Notes: a model not told the origin generated them from the letters alone. A stretch of DNA of 64,000 bases from Pedobacter petrophilus (GCF_009674725.1 NZ_WKKH01000020.1:1-64000), one strand, 5' to 3'. Counted from the first letter of the stretch, positions 26,355-35,432 are shown. Numbers and translations: made by a program.

Positions 26355-27344
26355 TTAAGCCAGGATCTGGTCGATATTTTTAATCTCCTCTTCGCTGAAA
26401 ATGGTATTGTCTAAAGCCAGTAAAGCATCTGTAATTTGTGCTGGTTTACTGGCACCGATCAGCACGGTAGTAATGCGATGATCTTTTAAAATCCAGGAAA
26501 GCGCCATGTGGGATAACTTTTGTCGGCGTGATTTTGCTAATTCATTCAGCCTGGTAATCACTTCAATTTTTTCCGGGGTGATGCTGCTTTCTTTTAAAAA
26601 GACGCCACTGGTTGCTATGCGTGAATCTGCCGGAATCCCATGCAAGTATTTATCGGTTAACAAACCTTGTGCAAGGGGGGAGAAGGGGATGCAACCCACA
26701 CCATTGGTTTCCAATACATCAAGCAAGCCACCTTCTACCCAACGCTCAAACATAGAGTATTTAGGTTGATGGATTAAACAAGGCGTACCGTTTTCCTTTA
26801 AAATTTGAATTGCTTTTTCGGCTTCCTCGGCTTTATAGTTGGAAATGCCAACATATAATGCTTTGCCTTGCTGTACCATCAAACTCAAGGTATCCATAGT
26901 CTCTTTAAGCGGCGTTTCCGGATCCGGACGGTGGTGATAAAAGATATCAACGTAATCCAGTTTCATCCGTTTTAAGCTTTGATCGAGGCTGGAAACCAGG
27001 TATTTTTTTGATCCCCAGTCGCCGTATGGTCCATCCCACATCGTATATCCGGCTTTGCTGGAAATAATCATTTCATCGCGGTAACCCTGAAAGTCTTCTC
27101 TCAGTATTCTTCCGAAAACCTCTTCTGCAGATCCCGGAGGCGGACCATAATTGTTGGCTAAATCGAAATGGGTAATGCCGTTATTAAAAGCCGTATGGAT
27201 GAGTTCCTTACTGTTTTCATAGTCATTCACATGGCCGAAATTATGCCAGAGGCCAAGTGAAATTGCTGGTAATTTTAAGCCACTGTTGCCACAGCGGTTA
27301 TACTTCATTTTTTGATATCGATCAGCGGAAATATTATTGTTCAT
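26355..27344 (-). CDS. mgrA: Aldo/keto reductase, L-glyceraldehyde-3-phosphate reductase type
   Basis: A 329-residue enzyme close to YghZ/MgrA, which reduces L-glyceraldehyde 3-phosphate and methylglyoxal with NADPH. It has the GLWHNFG N-terminal signature, tetrad Asp/Tyr in FDLANNYGPP, Lys in ISSKAGYTMW, His in FYHHRPD, and the PPGSAEEVFG segment typical of the Kv-beta-like subgroup. It has its own terminator downstream. Confidence 0.8.
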   Translation of the reverse strand: MNNNISADRYQKMKYNRCGNSGLKLPAISLGLWHNFGHVNDYENSKELIHTAFNNGITHFDLANNYGPPPGSAEEVFGRILREDFQGYRDEMIISSKAGYTMWDGPYGDWGSKKYLVSSLDQSLKRMKLDYVDIFYHHRPDPETPLKETMDTLSLMVQQGKALYVGISNYKAEEAEKAIQILKENGTPCLIHQPKYSMFERWVEGGLLDVLETNGVGCIPFSPLAQGLLTDKYLHGIPADSRIATSGVFLKESSITPEKIEVITRLNELAKSRRQKLSHMALSWILKDHRITTVLIGASKPAQITDALLALDNTIFSEEEIKNIDQILA

Positions 27345-27441
27345 TTTGGTTAGGTTTGATCTGCAAATTAGGGAGATTTTGGCATATTTCGCTTTGAATT
27401 TAATTCAAAACGAAATATTAGCGATTCAAAACGCTTAGCAC

Positions 27442-28107
27442 TTAAAATAACTGATCTAAAGCCGGATCGTTATAATCCTCAATGAATGCAATGATGTTAT
27501 TATAGGCAGAAAACTCATCAGCGGTATGCATGGTTGTTAAAGCCACGCACCTCATTCCTGCATGTTGTGCTGCTTCCACACCTTTTGGTGCGTCTTCAAA
27601 TACGATGCAATCTTCAGGAGAAATGCCCAGAATGCTTGCGCCTTTCGTAAAAGTTTCTGGATCAGGTTTGCTCTTTTCTACATCCTCGGCGCTTACAACC
27701 GTTTCAAAATAAGAACGTATAGCTAAGTTATCCAACACGAAATTGATATTAAAAGGAATGGCTGCAGAGCCAATTGCCATTAAGATATTTGCGTTTTTTG
27801 CTTTATCCAAAAACTTATCTAATCCGTGAATCAGGGTTAAATGAGCTTTATAGGCGGCCTGGTAACGGTGTTCCTTTTCTATTGAAATTTGGTCTATTTT
27901 TTCCTGAGAAAAATGGCCAACGCCAAAAACACGTTCTAAAAGGTCTTGGTTTTTGCCGTACATTTCTTTTTTTACACCTTCGAAGCTAATGTTTGCACCC
28001 AAATCTTTTGTTAAAATATCATGCCATGCGTGATTGTGAAATTCCATATCATTGATCATGGTGCCATTTAGATCAAAGAGAAATGCTTTCGGTTTTTTGT
28101 CCATCAT
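27442..28107 (-). CDS. HAD-superfamily hydrolase, beta-phosphoglucomutase-like
   Basis: A 221-residue HAD phosphatase/mutase, starting at ATG 28107 (a second ATG follows at 28104). The longer frame to 28188 adds an unrelated leader. Motif I reads FLFDLNGTM, so the second Asp of the canonical DxDG(T/S) is Asn here; that residue is normally the general acid/base. Motif II Ser/Thr (AIGSAA), motif III Lys (EKSKPDPE) and motif IV (VFEDAPKG) are present. It sits in a run of minus-strand genes with PAP2 upstream. Confidence 0.78.
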   Translation of the reverse strand: MMDKKPKAFLFDLNGTMINDMEFHNHAWHDILTKDLGANISFEGVKKEMYGKNQDLLERVFGVGHFSQEKIDQISIEKEHRYQAAYKAHLTLIHGLDKFLDKAKNANILMAIGSAAIPFNINFVLDNLAIRSYFETVVSAEDVEKSKPDPETFTKGASILGISPEDCIVFEDAPKGVEAAQHAGMRCVALTTMHTADEFSAYNNIIAFIEDYNDPALDQLF

Positions 28108-28205
28108 GGTCGCAAAAATATCAGATTTTTTTGAGCAATAGGTCAGTTTCTTCTCATACTTTAATTCCCTGATGAAGCCTGGTAACAATAAGAAATAGCA
28201 AACTA

Positions 28206-28847
28206 TTAATTTTCTCCTGCCGGTTTATTCCGAAAATAGAAATAGCATAAAGGGAATAAACAAATGAGGCCCAGGAGCAAGCCGCCTACCGTATCGGTAA
28301 ACCAATGGGCACCCAGGTAGATTCTGGAAGGTGCAATCATCACCACTAAAAAAGCAGAGAAAGCAGTGATGAGGTTTCTGGCGGTATTTGGAATGTGTTT
28401 TAATGTGCGCATCAAAATAATCAGGAAGCCAAAGAATAAAACATAAGAAAGCACATGGCCGCTCGGATAACTTTGAAACCTGTTCACTTGGACCAATCGC
28501 ACATAAAATGCCGTTGGTCTGGGCCTATCGATAACGTTTTTTATGCCTAATATAATTAAGCCTGAAAAAACGATTAAAGAGATAAAAAGGGCTTCTCTTT
28601 TAAACTTTTGCCAGTAAAATATACCTGCAACCAATAAAACGGAAAGCAGGGAAAAAGGGAGTTCGCCAAAGAAGCTCACGGCCAGCATCAATTTATCCAA
28701 CCATTCTGTTTGATATTTCTGAACGGCTAAAGAGACTTTAACATCAAAGGGTAAGATTGGATGTTTTGCGATAAACACGCTTAAAGTGGTAAAAGCGAGG
28801 ATCAGAAGAACAAGTATAGATAGAAGAATATTAGGCTTTAACCTCAT
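28206..28847 (-). CDS. PAP2-family membrane phosphatase
   Basis: A 213-residue integral membrane protein with the three acid-phosphatase motifs: KNVIDRPRP (about 104-112), SYPSGH (about 129-134) and SRIYLGAHWFTD (about 174-185). It has about six transmembrane helices. The family dephosphorylates phosphatidic acid, undecaprenyl pyrophosphate or similar lipid phosphates on the periplasmic side. Which substrate applies here is not visible. Confidence 0.85.
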   Translation of the reverse strand: MRLKPNILLSILVLLILAFTTLSVFIAKHPILPFDVKVSLAVQKYQTEWLDKLMLAVSFFGELPFSLLSVLLVAGIFYWQKFKREALFISLIVFSGLIILGIKNVIDRPRPTAFYVRLVQVNRFQSYPSGHVLSYVLFFGFLIILMRTLKHIPNTARNLITAFSAFLVVMIAPSRIYLGAHWFTDTVGGLLLGLICLFPLCYFYFRNKPAGEN

Positions 28848-28983
28848 TTGGGTATACTATTGAATTCTTCAAAACTATTAAATTATCAGATAGGTCTGTA
28901 ATCTTTGTTTAAATTTCTATGCTTAGTAATCTATTTAGCTGTGATTAATCATCCAATGAACCTGATTCAGCATCTGTTGTTAA

Positions 28984-29010
28984 AGACCCTGAACTAAATT
29001 CAGGGTGACG
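28984..29010. repeat. Short dispersed palindrome
   Basis: accctgaactaaattcagggt is a small palindrome of the kind scattered between genes in Sphingobacteriaceae. A related cttcgacgggctcaggatgaca element occurs at 32983-33004. It may act as a terminator for the gene ending at 29035 (-). Confidence 0.5.
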
Positions 29011-29034
29011 ACTAGGTTAAGAAGCAGGGGTAAA

Positions 29035-29385
29035 CTATTTTACAACAATTTGTTTAGGTTCAGTAACCACAATTTGTTTTTTGCCTTTAAAATCTGTTAC
29101 AATTCCGGTTACACAGATATTGTTACCTAGAAACATGCTTTCAGGATTAGATGGAAATTTGGCTTCATCCGCTTTATTGATTACAATGGTGATTAACTCT
29201 TTGGGATAAGCGCCGCCAAGGTTGATTAAGGTTAGTTTATCTAACGATTTTGCAGAGAAAACCGAATCGCAAATGGTAACCGTTTTGCCTACATATTGTC
29301 CTGCATCTTTGGCTAAAACCAGCGTCTGGCTTTTTGCAAAGTAGAAAGAAAAGATCATGGCAGCTAAGAGTGCGTATTTTTTCAT
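29035..29385 (-). CDS. Small secreted OB-fold-like protein
   Basis: A 116-residue product from ATG 29385 (MKKYALL; five further residues are possible upstream). The signal peptide ends near AKSQ. The mature part is beta-rich: GKTVTICDSVFSAK, LTLINLGG, ITIVI, NNICVTGIVTDFKGKKQIVV. This order is like the secreted OB-fold domains common in Bacteroidota. The role is unknown. Stand-alone gene. Confidence 0.6.
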   Translation of the reverse strand: MKKYALLAAMIFSFYFAKSQTLVLAKDAGQYVGKTVTICDSVFSAKSLDKLTLINLGGAYPKELITIVINKADEAKFPSNPESMFLGNNICVTGIVTDFKGKKQIVVTEPKQIVVK

Positions 29386-29613
29386 ATTGGATGTTGTCAA
29401 TTAAACGAATAAGGATGATTTATCGTTTTAGTACCAGCAAAGATATCAATCAGCTAAATATAAATCAACATTATTTTTCGTAACTACGCAGATGGATTTC
29501 CTTTCCTCTGAAATTTGTTTAGCTGCCACCAGGGTAACTGGTCCGGCTAAACAATTCGTGCCTTCAATTGTATGTTATAAAACGCTATTGATCACCTCAT
29601 AACCAAGAACCAA

Positions 29614-30351
29614 ATGAACAAATTATTTTTAGGCATTTTCTTATTTTCAGCAACCGTTGCAAATGCACAATTAAAGCCAGTTAGCTATGCCGATGGTTCC
29701 CAGAAACTAAATGGATTAGTTACTTCAAACGCCGGGAAAAAATTACCGGGAGTATTAATTCTTCCCGCATGGAAAGGCATAGATGAGGAAGCGAAAATGG
29801 CTGCACTCGAACTTCAGAAGCAAGGATATATTGCTTTTGTAGCCGATATTTATGGAGAAGGAAATATCCCTAAAGATAATGCGGCAGCGGCCCAAATTGC
29901 CGGAAAGTATAAGAAAGATTATCAGGCTTACCAGAAAAGAATTTCACTGGCTTTAGCAGAATTGAAGAAAGCAGGTGCATCGGCAGATAAATTGGCCGTT
30001 ATGGGTTACTGCTTCGGTGGGGCAGGTGCCCTGGAAACTGCCCGGGCCGGTTTCCCTGTCTTAGGGGTAGTATCTATTCACGGGAGTTTAGGTAAGGCCA
30101 CAGACAGACCAAATGTTGTGCTTGGTACAAAGATGCTGATTGAAAATCCGGCCGATGATCAAAGCGTAACCCCAGAAGACATGGGCAATTTAATTAAGGA
30201 GATGAATGAAGGAAAAGCAGATTGGCAAATTATTACCTATGCAAACAGTAAACATACCTTCACCGATCCTAAATCTGCCGATTATAATGAAGTAATGGCG
30301 AAGAGGGCCTGGAAGCATACTTTATTGTTTTTAAGTGAAATTTTAAAATAA
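29614..30351 (+). CDS. Exported dienelactone hydrolase family protein
   Basis: A 245-residue alpha/beta hydrolase with a signal peptide (residues 1-18, ending ANA). The nucleophile is Cys in GYCFGGAGALE (about 131), as in dienelactone hydrolase, not Ser. The acid is an Asp in the DDQSVT region (about 187) and the His is in SKHTFTDP (about 213). The reaction is probably hydrolysis of a lactone or ester. Periplasmic location differs from cytoplasmic DLH enzymes of aromatic degradation. Confidence 0.82.
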   Translation: MNKLFLGIFLFSATVANAQLKPVSYADGSQKLNGLVTSNAGKKLPGVLILPAWKGIDEEAKMAALELQKQGYIAFVADIYGEGNIPKDNAAAAQIAGKYKKDYQAYQKRISLALAELKKAGASADKLAVMGYCFGGAGALETARAGFPVLGVVSIHGSLGKATDRPNVVLGTKMLIENPADDQSVTPEDMGNLIKEMNEGKADWQIITYANSKHTFTDPKSADYNEVMAKRAWKHTLLFLSEILK

Positions 30352-30441
30352 GCGAAAAGAAAATAAATACTCCTTTTCTGTTTATGTCTTTGAAATGTCA
30401 TCCAAAAGCTTTAGCTTGGATTTACTAAACTATATGAACCT

Positions 30442-30546
30442 ATGGATGACAGAATCAATTTAATCATGGGAGTATTTTTAATACTCAGCTCATTGGGCGT
30501 ATTTATTCAGATTTTTAGAGCAAAAAAAACCGACAGGCGATTCTAA
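30442..30546 (+). CDS. 34-residue single-span membrane protein
   Basis: An ATG (30442) to TAA (30544-30546) frame coding for 34 residues. A polar start (MDDRINLI) leads into a clear transmembrane helix (MGVFLILSSLGVFIQIF), and the protein ends with a basic tail (RAKKTDRRF). A strong terminator follows 6 bp later. Composition, topology and terminator together make this a credible small membrane protein gene. Function unknown. Confidence 0.55.
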   Translation: MDDRINLIMGVFLILSSLGVFIQIFRAKKTDRRF

Positions 30547-30552
30547 AAAGAT

Positions 30553-30587
30553 AAAAAAGCTGATTATAACCATAATCAGCTTTTTTA
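30553..30587 (+). terminator. Terminator downstream of the 34-residue ORF
   Basis: Stem aaaaaagctgattat / ataatcagctttttt, a near-perfect hairpin with T tail. It is also the boundary to the convergent AraC gene. Confidence 0.85.
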
Positions 30588-30608
30588 TGCACTCAGATTT
30601 TAGATCAC

Positions 30609-31469
30609 TTATATTAAGGTATTGAATTTAGATTCAATGTGTGCCTTTGCTTTCTTCTGAAATTCATCCGGCGTTTCTCCGGTTTGCTTTTTAAAGAAGC
30701 GGCTAAAGTAAGGCCGGTCAGAGAAGCCTAAATCGTAAGCAATTTCTTTAATGGTTACATCACTATGAATCATCCTTCTTTTGGCTTCCAGAATGATCCT
30801 GTCGTGGATAATTTGCGTACCTGTTTTATCCAGCTTTTCCTTTAAAATTTGATTTAGTCGTTTAGAGCTGATGCCTAACTTTCCGGCATAAAAATCGATA
30901 TTGGTTACCGTTAAGAAGTTGCTTTCCAGAAGCATTAAAAACTCATATACCCGTTTCTGATGAACATCATGGCTGGTAAACTCATGTTCCTTCACACTGA
31001 TCAGCTTTAATAAAAACACTTTCAGTAAAGCTTTGAGCATAATAAAGTGGTTGCCTTCCCGGTGATATTCATTCTCCATGATCTGATAAATGGCACCCAG
31101 TTCTTTTGACGATGCCTCATCCAGTCTCAGGCATGAAAATTCGCCCTGCACATTGAAAATCCTAAACAGATCGAGCAAAAAGTCTTTGTCTTCTTCTTCC
31201 AGCATGGATCTTTTAAATGAAATTAATTCACCATTTTTCCCTGCTTTATTTAACTGATGTACCCGGTAAGGCGGAATCAGGTAAATCCAGTCGCCTTTAA
31301 TATTGAAAGTCGGATCGGAAATGTTATGCAGCGGATCTTCGTTCTTTAACCACACCACTTCAAAGAAATCTTTCCGCCCCGGATCGTTCAGGTAACTCGG
31401 CGGACAATTGTTAAGATTCCGGATATAAAGAAGGGATTGTTCGAGATTGGTTGATGTTGCTGCATTCAT
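30609..31469 (-). CDS. AraC-family transcriptional regulator beside hxlBA
   Basis: A 286-residue regulator starting at ATG 31469 (an in-frame TTG lies at 31478). It has an N-terminal cupin-like sensing domain (residues about 15-170) and a C-terminal double HTH with the AraC signature IKEIAYDLGFSDRPYFSRFFKKQTGETPDEF (read in parts). It is divergent from the hxlB-hxlA genes 200 bp away and is their likely regulator (inference). The effector could be formaldehyde, a hexulose phosphate or an unrelated sugar. Confidence 0.82.
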   Translation of the reverse strand: MNAATSTNLEQSLLYIRNLNNCPPSYLNDPGRKDFFEVVWLKNEDPLHNISDPTFNIKGDWIYLIPPYRVHQLNKAGKNGELISFKRSMLEEEDKDFLLDLFRIFNVQGEFSCLRLDEASSKELGAIYQIMENEYHREGNHFIMLKALLKVFLLKLISVKEHEFTSHDVHQKRVYEFLMLLESNFLTVTNIDFYAGKLGISSKRLNQILKEKLDKTGTQIIHDRIILEAKRRMIHSDVTIKEIAYDLGFSDRPYFSRFFKKQTGETPDEFQKKAKAHIESKFNTLI

Positions 31470-31643
31470 GTGATACAAAGATAGTCTCCTTGATTTTAAT
31501 GCTTAGGATAATCGTCGCATTTTGGTGGACTATTCGGAAATGCATTGATTTTAATGTCAGAAGTATGACTTTATCGAGACGGTTTTAGCTGATTGTCCCA
31601 TATTATGTGCCGATTGTATAACCGCTTAGCAATGCCGCCCGGC

Positions 31644-31651
31644 TACCTTTG
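31644..31651 (+). promoter_or_regulatory. Candidate -7 element of hxlB
   Basis: TACCTTTG matches the Bacteroidota TAnnTTTG element, 20 bp before the hxlB ATG. No good TTTG lies 19 nt upstream, which would fit an activator-dependent promoter. Confidence 0.4.
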
Positions 31652-31671
31652 ACGCATTCGGATACAAGGAT

Positions 31672-32277
31672 ATGAAAATGCAGGATACAATAGAAGAATC
31701 ATTAGATAATCAACAATTGGTTTGGGGTTTACAGCTGAATTTGGAGCTGGTATTAAATGAAAATGTAAAGCTGGCCAAGAAAATGGATATGGAAAACCTG
31801 ATTCCATTGATCAGTCACATTCAGCAATCAAAGCGCATTTTCATGATTTCGGCAGGCAGATCTGGCTTCGCAATGCGTTCTGCAGCTATGCGATTTATGC
31901 ATTTAGGCTTGCAGGTATATGTAGTAGGCGATACGACTACGCCAGCTATTGGTAAAGATGATTTATTAATTGCAGCTTCCGGATCAGGAACCACCAGCGG
32001 CATTGTAAGAGCGGCAGAAAAGGCAAGTGCCGTAGGGGCGAAGCTGGTTGCTTTAACGGCTGATGCAGATTCTGCGCTGGCAAAACTGGCAGATCATGTG
32101 GTTTATATTCCGGCTGCGGGAAAAGAAGAGCATGGAAGTGGAAAATCAGCACAATATGCCGGGAGTTTATTTGAGCAGTTTCTATTGCTTTTGATGGATG
32201 CCGTTTTTCAATCGCTTTGGAAGCTTGATGGTACACCTGCCGATGAATTATATAAACGACACGCAAACCTGGAATAA
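31672..32277 (+). CDS. hxlB: 6-phospho-3-hexuloisomerase
   Basis: A 201-residue SIS-domain isomerase that converts D-arabino-3-hexulose 6-phosphate to fructose 6-phosphate in the RuMP formaldehyde-fixing route. SIS sugar-binding loops are visible: ISAGRSGFAMR (about 56-66) and ASGSGTTSG (about 102-110). The catalytic region EEHGSGKSAQYAGS (about 154-167) matches HxlB. It is directly followed by hxlA (35-bp gap). Confidence 0.88.
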   Translation: MKMQDTIEESLDNQQLVWGLQLNLELVLNENVKLAKKMDMENLIPLISHIQQSKRIFMISAGRSGFAMRSAAMRFMHLGLQVYVVGDTTTPAIGKDDLLIAASGSGTTSGIVRAAEKASAVGAKLVALTADADSALAKLADHVVYIPAAGKEEHGSGKSAQYAGSLFEQFLLLLMDAVFQSLWKLDGTPADELYKRHANLE

Positions 32278-32312
32278 TCACATTTAACAATTAAATATAA
32301 ATAAATACAATC

Positions 32313-32948
32313 ATGGCAAAATTACAAGTAGCAATAGATTTATTAACCACAGAAGAGGCATTAGCATTGGCCGCAAAAGTGGCTCCATATGTAGATATCA
32401 TTGAGTTAGGAACACCATTAATTAAAAATGTAGGTTCGTCGGTAATCACTGCGATGAAAAATGCTCACCCTGATAAACTGGTTTTCGCAGATTTGAAAAC
32501 TGCTGATGCCGGTGAACTGGAAGCAGATATCGCCTTCAAAGCAGGTGCAGATTTAGTAACGGTAATGGGTGCTGCAGGGAATGCCACAATCATTGGTGCG
32601 GTTAAAGCAGCAAAAGCACATGGTAAAGGTATTGTGGTAGATACGATTGGTTATCCTGATCGTGTTAAGAGGGCACAGGAAGTTACTGAACTGGGTGTTA
32701 AATTCGTAGAATTACATGCAGGGTTGGATGAGCAGTGGACAGATGGATATTCGATCCAGGTGTTAATTGATGAAGCTGCAAGAGTTGGCGTACCCGTATC
32801 TATTGCCGGTGGTGTAAATATTGATAACGTAGCTGCTGTAGTAAAATCAGGCGTGGAAGTGGTAGTGGCTGGTGCAGCTATTTATGGTGCAGAAGATCCT
32901 GCAGCTGCTGCAAAAGCACTATGCGAAGCAATTGACGCTGCGGTTTAA
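32313..32948 (+). CDS. hxlA: 3-hexulose-6-phosphate synthase
   Basis: A 211-residue TIM-barrel enzyme of the OMP-decarboxylase superfamily. It joins formaldehyde to ribulose 5-phosphate (or runs in reverse). The superfamily metal/phosphate motif D-x-K-x-x-D is in ADLKTADAG (about 59-67). Phosphate-binding glycines are in IAGGVN (about 168-173) and VAGAAIYGA (about 189-197). Second gene of the hxlBA operon. The whole unit supports formaldehyde assimilation or detoxification. Confidence 0.9.
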   Translation: MAKLQVAIDLLTTEEALALAAKVAPYVDIIELGTPLIKNVGSSVITAMKNAHPDKLVFADLKTADAGELEADIAFKAGADLVTVMGAAGNATIIGAVKAAKAHGKGIVVDTIGYPDRVKRAQEVTELGVKFVELHAGLDEQWTDGYSIQVLIDEAARVGVPVSIAGGVNIDNVAAVVKSGVEVVVAGAAIYGAEDPAAAAKALCEAIDAAV

Positions 32949-32956
32949 ATTGATTT

Positions 32957-33006
32957 GGGCCTGTCGAAATACTGGTAATGTCCTTCGACGGGCTCAGGAT
33001 GACACA
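32957..33006. repeat. Hairpin plus dispersed-repeat element after hxlA
   Basis: gggcctgtcgaa (32957-32968) pairs with ttcgacgggctc (32983-32994, one mismatch), followed by aggatgacac. It lies between convergent hxlA and the desaturase gene and probably serves as a bidirectional terminator. It resembles intergenic repeats seen elsewhere in this lineage. Confidence 0.55.
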
Positions 33007-33054
33007 TGGATATAATAGGCTTAGGATGACAAGTTATAATTGATCAATCAAGTA

Positions 33055-34140
33055 TTAAACAACTGCTGGTCGTCCTAATTTCTTTAACATGCGGTAATGA
33101 GATACCAGTGCAGAAGTGAAAGTAGTATTTTCATGATAAGGAATCCCATATTCTAACGCCGTCTGTTTCACAATTACGGCAATTCTTCCATAATGAACAT
33201 GGCAGATTTTTGGGAACAGATGATGTTCAATCTGTCTGTTTAAACCGCCCAGGAAAAAAGCAGCCATCGGACTTTGCGTAGCGAAATTAGCTGTGGTCCG
33301 CATTTGGTGTTCTGCCCATGCTTCTTCCATATTTCCACTTGCATTCGGGCTTGGAAAAGTTGTTCCTTCTACCACGTGCGCCAGCTGAAAAACCAAACCC
33401 ATCGTTACGCCCTGCGCTAAGTGCAACAAAACAAAACCAATTAATACCTGCCACCATTGTAGATCCATCACCACCATTGGCAAAGCGATGAACAGGCCAT
33501 AATATAAAAATTTATAAAAGAACAGGTTAAAATATTCAATTTTAGGATGAATATTTGCTCTCGAACCAATATTTTGCTGAAAGAATTTTTTAAAATCTTT
33601 TCGCAATACCCATGATAAAGAGGCCAGGCCATACAAAGGAAAAGCATACCAATGCTGAAAACGCTGATGGGATTCCAGCTTATCTTCCGGACAAATGCGG
33701 ATTAATCCCGGCGCAATTTCGATGTCTTCATCATGCCCCGGAATATTGGTATAGGTATGGTGCACAATATTATGGGTAATATTCCAAACATAAGGGCTCG
33801 CGCCAACCAGGTGAAACAACAGGCTTAAGGCTTTATTGGTCTGTTTATTAGCAGAAAATGAACCATGAATGGCATCATGACAGATATTGAAACCAATAAA
33901 AGCGCAAACTACGCCAAGCATCAGGGTGAGGATTGTCAGTGTAATTCCGTTGAAACCAGAAAGAATGATGGTGAGATAAAGGGTTGCAAAGAGGCTTAAG
34001 AAAATAAAGGTTTTAAACCACATCAGGCCGTTTGCATGAACACTTAAATTTCGGGAATCAAAATCGGCATTTACCCGTTGCCTTACTTCTGCATAAAAAT
34101 GGACACCTGTCGGCGCCGGGAACTTGGTCTTAACTTTCAT
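33055..34140 (-). CDS. Membrane fatty acid desaturase
   Basis: A 361-residue integral membrane desaturase, starting at ATG 34140 (a GTG at 34158 is also in frame). The di-iron His boxes are HDAIHGS (HxxxH), HNIVHHTYTN (HxxHH) and RQIEHHLFP (QxxHH). The Q in the third box is typical of front-end (delta-6-like) or acyl-CoA/acyl-lipid desaturases. No fused cytochrome b5 domain is present. It would introduce a double bond into membrane acyl chains; the position is not certain. Confidence 0.87.
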   Translation of the reverse strand: MKVKTKFPAPTGVHFYAEVRQRVNADFDSRNLSVHANGLMWFKTFIFLSLFATLYLTIILSGFNGITLTILTLMLGVVCAFIGFNICHDAIHGSFSANKQTNKALSLLFHLVGASPYVWNITHNIVHHTYTNIPGHDEDIEIAPGLIRICPEDKLESHQRFQHWYAFPLYGLASLSWVLRKDFKKFFQQNIGSRANIHPKIEYFNLFFYKFLYYGLFIALPMVVMDLQWWQVLIGFVLLHLAQGVTMGLVFQLAHVVEGTTFPSPNASGNMEEAWAEHQMRTTANFATQSPMAAFFLGGLNRQIEHHLFPKICHVHYGRIAVIVKQTALEYGIPYHENTTFTSALVSHYRMLKKLGRPAVV

Positions 34141-34454
34141 ATCTCTTTCTCTATCCACCCTATGTACAGGGGCGATACTCCGAGTTCATCAAGCTATGTA
34201 GCTGCCAGTTTGTTGGCAGGTAAAGGTATGAACGTAATATGACATGTTTTGGTTTGTGACTAACTATTTAAATATTAAGTAACAAAAGCTTATAAAATGA
34301 GAAAGCCCCATATTTCTATGAGGCTGAATTATTTTAGCTTTAAAGACATCCATCGTTTAAAGCATAAACCAAACAAACTAAATAATAGACAAATTAAAAG
34401 TTGAATTGTTTTAATGTTTTTGAAAAAAAATGATAATCTTTTAAAAAGATTTAG
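34141..34454. other. Intergenic region, no confident gene
   Basis: AT-rich gap of about 310 bp. It contains the short IR tttggcag-like gccagtttgttggc near 34203-34218 and a basic 35-codon frame from ATG 34297 that I do not call. No promoter match is strong enough. Confidence 0.3.
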
Positions 34455-35432
34455 CTAACGGGTAAATCCATCCAGCAATTCCATGGTTTTCACTGCTTCT
34501 TCACCACTGCAGGGGTTTTTACCTTCATTTAAAAAATACGCCACTACTTTTTCTATCATCGGTTGTTCTACATGCATAAGTGGAAGAAAGTCTAACCTTT
34601 CTTCCGTTCCATCTACAAACACTTTAATTTGGTGGCCAAACATAGGGAAACTGATCTTGCCTTTACTGCCGTAGATTTCGCAATGATCTATCTGGTCTTC
34701 TTCTGCTACGGTGAAACACCAGGTACCGTTAAATACCACTCCGTTTTTAAATAAAATGTGTCCGGTTACTAAATCATCTACCTGGTTTTGCCCGGTTTGG
34801 TTCAATGCCATACCATCAAACTTTTCAATTTCACCAAAATAATAGCCCATTAAATCGAGCTGGTGTGGTGCCAGATCATGGAAAAGGCCTCCGCCGGCAA
34901 TCTCCGGATTGGTTCTCCAGTTTTCTTCTGACCTGGCAATAAGGTCGCTTTGCTGAGGCTGCAACATTTGTAAGTTTACAAAACGAATATCACCGATTGC
35001 CTTTTCTTCGAGCAGTGTTTTTATTTTCAGAAAAAGCGGTTGTTCTCTTCTGTAATGCGCTACAGATAGTTTAACGCCGTATTGATGAGCGGCCGCAACC
35101 ATTCTTTTTGCGGCTTCACTATTTAAAGCCATTGGTTTTTCTACATAAACCGGCTTGCCGGCAGCCAATGCTTTAATTGTAAATTCTTCATGCTGTAGGG
35201 GGGGTGTTGCAATATAAATGGCATTCACTTCCGGATCGTTAATTAATTGATCGGCATCACTATACCATCTCGGAACCTGATGTCGCTTTGCATAATCTTC
35301 CGCCTTTGCGGCATTTCTCCGCATTACGGCAACCAGTGATGAATTTGGTGCCTTATTAAAAGCGGGTCCGCTTTTTACTTCAGTTACATCACCACAGCCA
35401 ATTATTCCCCATTTAATTTCACTCATAAGCAT
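34455..35432 (-). CDS. Gfo/Idh/MocA family oxidoreductase
   Basis: A 325-residue NAD(P)-dependent sugar-type dehydrogenase. The N-terminal Rossmann motif is GIIGCGDVTE (about 9-18), and the cofactor/substrate Lys-Pro is in YVEKPMAL (about 95-102). A C-terminal alpha/beta domain carries GGGLFHDLAPHQLD (about 180-193), a typical catalytic His region. The start may be 35432 or the ATG at 35426. Substrate unknown. Stand-alone minus-strand gene. Confidence 0.85.
   Translation of the reverse strand: MLMSEIKWGIIGCGDVTEVKSGPAFNKAPNSSLVAVMRRNAAKAEDYAKRHQVPRWYSDADQLINDPEVNAIYIATPPLQHEEFTIKALAAGKPVYVEKPMALNSEAAKRMVAAAHQYGVKLSVAHYRREQPLFLKIKTLLEEKAIGDIRFVNLQMLQPQQSDLIARSEENWRTNPEIAGGGLFHDLAPHQLDLMGYYFGEIEKFDGMALNQTGQNQVDDLVTGHILFKNGVVFNGTWCFTVAEEDQIDHCEIYGSKGKISFPMFGHQIKVFVDGTEERLDFLPLMHVEQPMIEKVVAYFLNEGKNPCSGEEAVKTMELLDGFTR

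Noticed and set aside
34297..34404. 35-codon basic + frame in the gap upstream of the desaturase gene
   Set aside because: No ribosome site, terminator or recognisable composition; it is easily chance in AT-rich DNA.
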